Shown: piece after piece, positions 26,118 through 32,092 of the stretch
Layout of the letters: each line of letters begins with the position of its first letter
Numbering within the stretch: position 1 is the first letter of the stretch
Assembly: GCA_958295735.1 (NCBI GenBank)
Contig: OY282369.1
Location: forward strand, 2,766,983 to 2,830,982
Direction: 5' to 3'
From: an uncultured Candidatus Cenarchaeum sp.
Lineage (GTDB): Archaea; Thermoproteota; Nitrososphaeria; Nitrososphaerales; Nitrosopumilaceae
Length of the DNA: 64,000 bases
Position numbers and translations under genes: made by a program
The notes under the pieces: model-generated
Databases searched by the model: none
The model's input: the letters and a program-made list of their open reading frames with translations, nothing else
Told to the model about the DNA's origin: nothing

Positions 26118-27974
26118 TCACGGGCGTGAAAACGCCTTCGCTGATCCGGATTCACGCCTGAGGGGCGGGGGTTGCTGACCACATGCGGGCGCCCGGCGCC
26201 CGTGCACGCTTACCTCCCCCCCTCCCGCCGCCCGCCGTGCCTTACGGGCGCCCCGATCCGGTACGTCCCGGGTGCAGATTCTGGGCGCGGGCCCGCGCCG
26301 CCCGCGGCATACGCGGCAGATGGGCCCGCCGCGCGTCAGTCCCCGGCCGGCGCGCCCGGCGGATGCCGGCTTCGCCGCCGCGGCAAGCGGGGGCGCCGCG
26401 CGGGAGCCGGATCGGCTTTTGCGCGGGGCGGCGGGGCGCGGGGCGGCGGGGGGCGCCACAAAAAAGGGGGGCGCGGCGGGCTGCGGGCGGGAGGGGGCGC
26501 GGCCGGCGCATCTCGAATTCCAACGGCCTGGCGGGCTCTGGATCCTTGAGCGCCGCCCGGCGCTGCCCGTCCCCGCCCGCGGCGAACGATCCCGGGGCCT
26601 CCGCGATGCCCCCGACGGGCACCGGGATCTGCCGGATCGGGGTGCCGCTTGTCGGCCGCCGGCGCCGCGGGAACCGATCCGTTCACCCGGCAAATCCCTG
26701 CCGTTTTGGCGCCAGGCCCGGCACGAAACGGGGGTCATCTTCAACCTCGGAAGTGTGCACAGCCGCGTCATGTAGTTTATCTCATAACTATCCCGGACGG
26801 CGCCGGTACTCCGCTCCTCCCCCCTCCCCTCCCCCCTTCCTCCTCCCGAGTCCCCCCATCCGATCCCCCCCGAGGCCATGCCGACCAGCCTGTTGTAGGG
26901 GGCCACCTTGGGGCCGACCTCCCGGACTATGTTCTTCCACTCCGGGGCGCGCGCGCCGCTCCCGAACAGGCGCTTGACGGCCGAAAAGACGACCTCGGCC
27001 GCCCGGCGCCGGCCGCACCTGCCGGCCGCCTTCCTCGCCCCCGTGCCGGCCGCCTTTTCCGCGGCGGCCAGGTCCGAGACGCACTTGGTGCCGAAGCCCG
27101 GCCGCTCCCGCACCGCACCGCCCCGCCCGTCGCCCCCGCCCTTGCCGGCCGTGGCGGCGTTCTTGCCCGTCTTGATGAACGGGACGATCCCGAGCTCCCT
27201 GCACGTGGCGACGTTCTTGCGCGACGCGTGCGCGCCGTCGGCGCAGGTGGCCTTCTCCGCCCCCTCCGCGGCCGCCGCGGCCGCGGCGGCAGGGACCGAC
27301 GCCTCCGGCTCCCGCTCGCGGGCCGTCCCGCCGTCGTCGGCGGCGACCGCGCGCGCCGCGGCCGCTTCCTCGGAGGCGGGGCGCGCGGCCTCGGCCGCGG
27401 CCGCCGCGGCCGCCTCTTCCTTCTCCCCTTCCGCCTCCGCCTGCGCCTCCTTGCCCCGCGCCTCGCCGCGCGCCGCGGCCCCGTCAGGGGCCGCGGCCGC
27501 CTCGGTGACGGGCGTCTCGAATACGGGCGCGCCGCCGGTCTTCTCGTCGGTCACCTTCAGCGCCAGGACGCGGCGCGCGTCCACGTCCATCTGCACGTGC
27601 GCCCCCGCGAACCCGCGCTTCAGCTTCCACTTCTTCGTCATCCGCTCCCCGCGGTCGTTCCGCCGCAGGCCTGACGAGTCGGCGGCCGCCCGCGCGGCGC
27701 GCTTGCTGCCCGGCGCGATGGCCGTCCCCCCGCGGATGTCCGCCTTTGTCCCGTTGATCCTCCTGCATGTATGGGCGCGCCTCGGCGTGCCGTCGTCGCC
27801 CGGCGCCTGCCTGGCCGGGCCCTCCGGGGCCCCGCGCGGCGCGCCGGTCATGCGCCTCGCGGCCGCCAGGGCCAGGAACACGGGCTCGGCGTACCGGTAC
27901 GGGGCCCCGGCCTCCTTCCGGTTCACCTTCTCGAGCTCCTCGCCCCCGTTCGGATCCCCCTGCGGGACGAGCAT
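26118..27974 (-). CDS. IS5-family transposase with Ala/Glu-rich insert, reads out of the element
   Basis: The frame starts MLVPQGDPNGGEELEK at 27974. It contains GAPYRYAEPVFLALAAARRM, the first catalytic Asp in ADSSGL, KKWKLKRGF, the second Asp in CADGAHASRKN, and a Glu before FSAVKRLFG. Between KVTDEKTGG and CADGAH lies a block of about 90 residues made mostly of Ala, Glu and Gly. Typical relatives, as I know them, have a much shorter segment there. The frame has no stop inside the element. It leaves through the terminal repeat (SYEIN) and continues about 215 codons into flanking DNA, ending at 26118. The DDE residues remain, but activity with insert and tail is doubtful. Confidence 0.75.
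   Translation of the reverse strand: MLVPQGDPNGGEELEKVNRKEAGAPYRYAEPVFLALAAARRMTGAPRGAPEGPARQAPGDDGTPRRAHTCRRINGTKADIRGGTAIAPGSKRAARAAADSSGLRRNDRGERMTKKWKLKRGFAGAHVQMDVDARRVLALKVTDEKTGGAPVFETPVTEAAAAPDGAAARGEARGKEAQAEAEGEKEEAAAAAAAEAARPASEEAAAARAVAADDGGTAREREPEASVPAAAAAAAAEGAEKATCADGAHASRKNVATCRELGIVPFIKTGKNAATAGKGGGDGRGGAVRERPGFGTKCVSDLAAAEKAAGTGARKAAGRCGRRRAAEVVFSAVKRLFGSGARAPEWKNIVREVGPKVAPYNRLVGMASGGIGWGDSGGGRGEGRGEERSTGAVRDSYEINYMTRLCTLPRLKMTPVSCRAWRQNGRDLPGERIGSRGAGGRQAAPRSGRSRCPSGASRRPRDRSPRAGTGSAGRRSRIQSPPGRWNSRCAGRAPSRPQPAAPPFFVAPPAAPRPAAPRKSRSGSRAAPPLAAAAKPASAGRAGRGLTRGGPICRVCRGRRGPAPRICTRDVPDRGARKARRAAGGGEVSVHGRRAPACGQQPPPLRRESGSAKAFSRP
26202..26230. repeat. Isolated IS66-end-like sequence
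   Basis: gtgcacgcttacctcccccc and the following cctcccgcc closely match the terminal repeat of the IS66 element at 17857, with an 8-C run instead of 10. No transposase is attached, so this is a remnant or a short derivative end. Confidence 0.6.
26250..26400. repeat. 150-bp intergenic repeat, first copy
   Basis: About 150 bp (cgatccggtacgtcccgggt... to ...agcgggggcgccgcg) recurs at 30030-30180, so the same non-coding block lies outside the left IS5-like element and inside the pair. No coding signal is seen. Confidence 0.75.
26630..26772 (+). pseudogene. Remnant of a giant-gene upstream region cut by IS5-like element
   Basis: This segment matches the DNA just before giant gene C (46720-46865): gccgccggcgccgcgggaac, then a ttttggcgcc-like stretch, then cgcgtcatg. 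At the point where C continues into its TATA box tttatctacc, this copy runs into the end of the IS5-like element. It implies that a further giant gene, or at least its promoter, once stood here. Confidence 0.65.
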
Positions 27975-28118
27975 CCTGCCGCGCGCCGCGCACTTGGATT
28001 CTGCCGCGCCATGGTGTGGCCGGGCGGGTTTTTGGCCCGTGTTGTCAACAAAAGTCGACCGTTCGCGATCATTATCTCGAACTGGATCGGGTTTCAGGCG
28101 TGATTATGAGACGGACTA
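26773..28118 (-). mobile_element. IS5-like insertion sequence, copy 1 (inverted)
   Basis: 1346 bp. It matches the second copy at 30388-31748 over its whole length in opposite orientation. The shared ends are tagtccgtctcataatc and its counterpart tagtttatctcataac, giving short imperfect terminal repeats around tctcataa. No target duplication could be identified. Confidence 0.8.
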
Positions 28119-28132
28119 CCCAAATGCCAAAA

Positions 28133-28140
28133 ATTAAATA
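28133..28140 (+). promoter_or_regulatory. TATA box of the 49-aa ORF
   Basis: attaaata, exactly 29 nt before ATG 28162 and 15 bp beyond the end of the IS5-like element. Confidence 0.65.
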
Positions 28141-28161
28141 CGGTCAAGATCTACGCTACGC

Positions 28162-28311
28162 ATGGATTGGGATGCAGAATCAGCCAAATATAGGGCGGCG
28201 TACATCGAAAAGATGCTGGAGGACGGAAAGATGGAGTGGGATAGCGGCCGCGACTCCCGCCGCAGGCATGCCAGGACCATGGAATTCGTGCTGGTCGAGG
28301 ACGACGACTAG
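28162..28311 (+). CDS. 49-residue acidic small protein
   Basis: Starts MDWDAESAKYRAAYIEKMLE and ends FVLVEDDD, with an Arg-rich middle (RDSRRRHAR). No signal or membrane segment is seen; the first half looks helical. ATG 28162 is 29 nt from a TATA box, which is the best evidence that it is expressed. It lies between the two inverted IS5-like copies, upstream of the HEPN-TPR gene and in the same direction but with its own promoter. The family is not recognised. Such a small acidic neighbour of a HEPN protein could be an antitoxin, but nothing in the sequence proves this. Confidence 0.55.
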   Translation: MDWDAESAKYRAAYIEKMLEDGKMEWDSGRDSRRRHARTMEFVLVEDDD

Positions 28312-28491
28312 CCTCCCCCCACTTTTCCAACAACTTGAGGCGGAATCCGGTTCGCCGGCCCGCCGTTTCCTTCCGGCGGTTCCGGCGCGGGGCCGCGCGC
28401 CCGCCGGCCGCGGGCGCGGGGGCCGCCGCCGATCTGTACTCGCGCCCGCGGGCGCGGGGGCCGCCGGCCCCGAGCTGATGCCTGCTGAAAA

Positions 28492-28499
28492 CAAATAAA
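28492..28499 (+). promoter_or_regulatory. TATA box of the HEPN-TPR gene
   Basis: caaataaa lies in an A-rich island about 29-31 nt before ATG 28523, again fitting a leaderless transcript. Confidence 0.6.
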
Positions 28500-28522
28500 C
28501 AGCAACGGGCCGTACGGCCGGC

Positions 28523-30007
28523 ATGAAGATAAAATTCAGGCGCATCACAGAGGCGGCGCGCAGGCAGGACATCGACTCGATATTCGCGGGATTTGGCTGG
28601 ATCATGTCGGAGCTGAAGCAGACCGACCACAAGACGAGGTACTGCTGCACCGTAAAGCTGGTCACGGTGCTCGAGCAATTCCTGAGGCACGTCGTCGAGA
28701 CGCAACTCAAGACGGGAAAGGTGTCCCCCGACGAACTCGTGGACGGCGAACTGCCGGGTCCCGAACGGCGCAACGGGGCCACGCTGGAGCGGCATATTGC
28801 CTTTTCCCTGAATTTCCAGAGCGTCGACTCCATAAAAAACATCCTGAACGAGATCGGCGAGCCGGGCGCGTTCGACCGCTGCCTGAGCGAGCCGCGCCGG
28901 GAAACGCTCAAGACCCTGTTAGACCACAGGCACGAGACGGTCCACACGTACGTGGCACTGCCGCCGATCGAGATCAACCGGTGCTTCGGGGTCGTCTTCG
29001 CGTTCATGAATTGCATCATGCTCGAGATCCCCTCCAGCAGCCGCCATTTCTACACGCACGTGGGGGACGGCCTGTTTCAATCGCGCGAGTACCCGGAGGC
29101 GATCGCGTATTACGACAAGTCGCTCGCCGCGCGGAGGGACGAGCCGTACGCGCTGGCCAGAAAGGGGGAGTCGCTCGCGGAGCTGGGGCGGCACGGGGAG
29201 GCGGTGGAGTGCTACGACCGGGCCCCGGATCCGGACGACTCCGCGCTGGCCAGAAAGGGGGAGTCGCTCGCGGAGCTGGGGCGGCACGGGGAGGCGGTGG
29301 AGTGCTACGACCGGGCCCTGGCCCGGAATCCGGACTACCCGTACGCGCTGGCCAGGAAGGGGGAGTCGCTCGCGGGGCTGAAACGATTCGAGGAGGCGGC
29401 AGAGTGCTGCGACCGGGCCCTGGCCCGGAATCCGGACTACCCGTACGCGCTAGTCGGGAAGGGAGCATCGCTCGCGGGGCTGGGGCGGCACGGGGAGGCG
29501 ATGGGGTGCTGCGACCGGGCCCTGGCCCTGGATCCGGGCTACTCCCGCGCGCATGTCAAGAAAGGAGAATCGCTCGCGGGGCTGGGGCGGCACGGGGAGG
29601 CGGTCGCGCACTACGGCAGACGGCTGGGCGCCGTTCCGGGCGACTCGTACGCGCTTGCCAGAAATGTAAAGTCGCTCGCGGAGCTGAAACGATTCGAGGA
29701 GGCGGCAGAGTGCTGCGACCGGGCCCTGGCCCTGGATCCGGGCTACTCCCGCGCGCATGTCATGAAAGGAGAATCGCTTGCTGGACTGGGGCGGCACGGG
29801 GAGGCGATGGGGTGCTACGACCGGGCCCTGGCCCTGGATCCTGGCGACTCTTACGCGCATGCCAAGAAAGGAGAATCGCTCGCGGAACTGGGGCGGCACG
29901 AGGAGGCGATCATACACTACGACGAGCTGCTGGGCGCCGTTCCGGGCGACCCGTACGCGCTAGCCAGGAAGGAAAAGTCGCTCGCGGAACTGGAGCGGCT
30001 CGGATAG
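28523..30007 (+). CDS. HEPN-like domain fused to TPR repeats
   Basis: 494 residues. Residues 1-170 are an all-helical domain whose segment LLDHRHETVHTYV contains Arg136-x4-His141. This is the R-x4-6-H arrangement of HEPN ribonuclease domains. Residues about 180-490 are roughly nine tetratricopeptide repeats of 34 residues (ALARKGESLAELGRHGEAVE type). They are so alike that they are also near-identical 102-bp DNA repeats, so recent expansion is likely. TPRs would bind a protein or peptide partner. A HEPN-TPR protein could act in RNA-targeting defence or stress, or the TPRs in host interaction; both are inference. The start is supported by the TATA spacing. The gene lies between two inverted IS5-like elements. 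The HEPN assignment rests on one motif and helical character; the TPR assignment is certain. Confidence 0.8.
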   Translation: MKIKFRRITEAARRQDIDSIFAGFGWIMSELKQTDHKTRYCCTVKLVTVLEQFLRHVVETQLKTGKVSPDELVDGELPGPERRNGATLERHIAFSLNFQSVDSIKNILNEIGEPGAFDRCLSEPRRETLKTLLDHRHETVHTYVALPPIEINRCFGVVFAFMNCIMLEIPSSSRHFYTHVGDGLFQSREYPEAIAYYDKSLAARRDEPYALARKGESLAELGRHGEAVECYDRAPDPDDSALARKGESLAELGRHGEAVECYDRALARNPDYPYALARKGESLAGLKRFEEAAECCDRALARNPDYPYALVGKGASLAGLGRHGEAMGCCDRALALDPGYSRAHVKKGESLAGLGRHGEAVAHYGRRLGAVPGDSYALARNVKSLAELKRFEEAAECCDRALALDPGYSRAHVMKGESLAGLGRHGEAMGCYDRALALDPGDSYAHAKKGESLAELGRHEEAIIHYDELLGAVPGDPYALARKEKSLAELERLG

Positions 30008-30029
30008 GCGGCGGCGTGCCGCGGCGGGG

Positions 30030-30180
30030 CGCCGATCCGGCACGTCCCGGGCGCAGGTTTCGGGCGCGGGCCCGCGCCGCCCGCGGCATACGCGGCAGTC
30101 GAGACCGCCGCGCGTCAGTCCCCGGCCGGCGCGCCCTACAGATGCCGGCTTCGCCGCCGCGGCGAGCGGGGGCGCCGCGG
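30030..30180. repeat. 150-bp intergenic repeat, second copy
   Basis: Second copy of the block at 26250-26400, starting right after the HEPN-TPR gene. The rest of 30180-30387 contains the poly-G tract at 30250 and an A/T-richer stretch with a 14-bp palindrome gcacgggcccgtgc. No gene is seen there. Confidence 0.75.
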
Positions 30181-30249
30181 CCGGCGCGGGACCGACGCCG
30201 ACAGCGGGGCGGCTCTCCGCCCCGGGCCGGCCTGGGCGCGGGGCGCCGC

Positions 30250-30262
30250 GGGGGGGGGGGGG
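30250..30262 (+). repeat. Poly-G tract (13 G), no attached gene
   Basis: Thirteen G followed by agggaggg and, a little later, gtgctgacc. This resembles the poly-G/purine/start region of gene A and may be a decayed giant-gene start. Confidence 0.6.
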
Positions 30263-30387
30263 AGGGAGGGGGTGCTGACCTCCCATATCAAATTCCCACC
30301 ATTTACTGCACGGGCCCGTGCGAGTACACGTTTCTCAGTCGAGCGATGAGCTCAGGCGTTCCATGCGTTTATGCTTTCTCTGCGTGA

Positions 30388-31748
30388 TAGTCCATCTCAT
30401 AATCACGCCTGAAACCCGATCCAGTTCGAGATAATGATCGCGAACGGGCGACTTTTGTTGACAACACGGGCCAAAAACCCGTCAGGCCATACCATGGCGC
30501 GGCAGAATCCAAGTGCGCGGCGCGCGGCAGGATGCTCGTCCCGCAGGGGGATCCGAACGGGGGCGAGGAGCTCGAGAAGGTGAACCGGAAGGAGGCCGGG
30601 GCCCCGTACCGGTACGCCGAGCCCGTGTTCCTGGCCCTGGCGGCCGCGAGGCGCATGACCGGCGCGCCGCGCGGGGCCCCGGAGGGCCTGGCCCGGCAGG
30701 CGCTGGGCGACGACGGCACGCCGAGGCGCGCCCATACATGCAGGAGGATCAACGGGACAAAGGCGGACATCCGCGGGGGGATGGCCATCGCGTCGAGCGG
30801 CAAGCGCGCCGTGCGGACGGCCGCCGACTCGTCAGGCCTGCGGCGGAACGACCGCGGGGAGCGGATGACGAAGAAGTGGAAGCTGAAGCGCGGGTTCGTG
30901 AGGGCGCACGTGCAGATGGACGTGGACGCGCGCCGCGTCCTGGCGCTGAAGGTGACCGACGAGAAGACCGGCGGCGCGCCCGTATTCGAGACGCCCGTCA
31001 CCGAGGCGGTCGCGGCCCCTGACGGGGCCGCGGCGCGCGGCGAGGCGCGGGGCAAGGAGGCGCAGGCGGAGGCGGAGGCGGAAGAGAGAGAAGAGGCGGC
31101 CGCGGCGGCCGCGGCCGAGGCCGCGCGCCCCGCCTCCGAGGAAGCGGCCGCGGCGCGCGCGGTCGCCGCCGACGACGGCGGGACGGCCCGCGAGCGGGAG
31201 CCGGAGGCGTCGGTCCCTGCCGCCGCGGCCGCGGCGGCCGCGGAGGGGGCGGAGAAGGCCACCTGCGCCGACGGCGCGCACGCGTCGCGCAAGAACGTCG
31301 CCACGTGCAGGGAGCTCGGGGATCGTCCCGTTCATCAAGACGGGCAAGAACGCCGCCACGGCCGGCAAGGGCGGGGGCGACGGGCGGGGCGGGGCGGTGC
31401 GGTGCGGGAGCGGCCGGGCTTCGGCACCAAGTGCGTCTCGGACCTGGCCGCCGCGGAAAAGGCGGCCGGCACGGGGGCGCGGAGGGCGGCCGGCAGGTGC
31501 GGCCGGCGCCGGGCGGCCGAGGTCGTCTTTTCGGCCGTCAAGCGCCTGTTCGGGAGCGGCGCGCGCGCCCTGAAGTGGAAGAACATAGTCCGGGAGGTCG
31601 GCCCCAAGGTGGCCCCCTACAACAGGCTGGTCGGCATGGCCTCGGGGGGGGGGGGGATCGGATGGGGGGACTCGGGAGGAGGAAGGGGGGAGGGGAGGGG
31701 GGAGGAGCGGAGTACCGGCGCCGTCCGGGATAGTTATGAGATAGACTA
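30388..31748 (+). mobile_element. IS5-like insertion sequence, copy 2
   Basis: 1361 bp, the inverted partner of copy 1. Ends are tagtccatctcataatcacg and gatagttatgagatagacta. Together with copy 1 it encloses 2.27 kb holding the 49-aa ORF and the HEPN-TPR gene, a composite-transposon-like layout. Confidence 0.8.
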
Positions 31749-31749
31749 G
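30532..31749 (+). CDS. IS5-family transposase, copy 2, with compensated frameshift
   Basis: 405 residues; same organisation as copy 1, including the Ala/Glu-rich insert. Relative to copy 1 an extra G near 31320 (gagctcgggga instead of gagctcggga) shifts the frame, so FIKTGKN is read as PVHQDGQERRH. About 80 bases later a 5-base gain restores it. A G tract of 13 (31644-31656) stands where copy 1 has 7, an in-frame gain of two Gly. The stop TAG (31747-31749) is formed at the element edge rather than inside it. Catalytic Asp and Glu positions are present, but the shifted block lies just after the second Asp, so function is uncertain. Confidence 0.7.
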   Translation: MLVPQGDPNGGEELEKVNRKEAGAPYRYAEPVFLALAAARRMTGAPRGAPEGLARQALGDDGTPRRAHTCRRINGTKADIRGGMAIASSGKRAVRTAADSSGLRRNDRGERMTKKWKLKRGFVRAHVQMDVDARRVLALKVTDEKTGGAPVFETPVTEAVAAPDGAAARGEARGKEAQAEAEAEEREEAAAAAAAEAARPASEEAAAARAVAADDGGTAREREPEASVPAAAAAAAAEGAEKATCADGAHASRKNVATCRELGDRPVHQDGQERRHGRQGRGRRAGRGGAVRERPGFGTKCVSDLAAAEKAAGTGARRAAGRCGRRRAAEVVFSAVKRLFGSGARALKWKNIVREVGPKVAPYNRLVGMASGGGGIGWGDSGGGRGEGRGEERSTGAVRDSYEID

Positions 31750-31753
31750 CCCG

Positions 31754-31844
31754 TGTAGACTTGCGTCCAAACCGAAACCGCGCCTAGCGCCAGCAATCTG
31801 CTCCGCGATCCCACGCCTAGATCACAATGGACGCAAGTCTGCAC
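31754..31844. mobile_element. 91-bp inverted-repeat element flanked by 9-bp direct repeats (MITE-like)
   Basis: Terminal inverted repeats tgtagacttgcgtcc (31754-31768) and ggacgcaagtctgcac (31829-31844) bound a segment with no coding capacity. The 9-bp sequence actagcccg stands directly on both sides (31745-31753 and 31845-31853, exactly 100 bp apart). The first copy overlaps the edge of the IS5-like element. A miniature transposon is the simplest reading; a regulatory hairpin upstream of gene B is the alternative. Confidence 0.5.
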
Positions 31845-31862
31845 ACTAGCCCGCCTCATACG

Positions 31863-31870
31863 TTTATCTA
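31863..31870 (+). promoter_or_regulatory. TATA box of giant gene B
   Basis: tttatcta followed by ccggcgggacggcgggcgcc, identical to the promoter of gene D and almost identical to that of C. It lies 29 nt before the leader ATG 31892. Confidence 0.85.
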
Positions 31871-31891
31871 CCGGCGGGACGGCGGGCGCCC

Positions 31892-32092
31892 ATGCCAACG
31901 GAGCTTGGCGGCCCGGCGGTTGCGGGCGCAGGGGCGCGGAACGCGGAGGCGCCCATGCCAACGGAGCTGGGCGGCCCGGCGGCGCCTGCATGCGGGCGGG
32001 AGCGGCAGGGCGCGATCCCCCGCGGGATGCGGCGCCTGGCCGGGGCGGGGGGGGGGGGGGGCGGAGGACGGCCGGGGCGCACGCGCCGCTGA
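31892..32092 (+). CDS. Leader reading frame before giant gene B
   Basis: 66 codons starting MPTELGGPAVAGAGARN. The block MPTELGGPA occurs twice, 63 nt apart, so a second ATG at 31955 is in frame. The frame crosses the 15-G tract (as Gly) and stops at the TGA embedded in the ccgctgacg that encodes the PLT of the giant protein. The first ATG is 29 nt from the TATA box and is therefore the expected first codon of a leaderless mRNA. Either the leader joins the giant frame when the G tract changes by +1 or -2, or its translation is coupled to the overlapping giant frame. Confidence 0.55.
   Translation: MPTELGGPAVAGAGARNAEAPMPTELGGPAAPACGRERQGAIPRGMRRLAGAGGGGGGGRPGRTRR

Noticed and set aside
26773-31748. 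Target-site duplication of the IS5-like elements
   Set aside because: Flanks tttggg/catgac and gcgtga/gcccgt do not match, so neither a single-element nor a composite duplication can be claimed.
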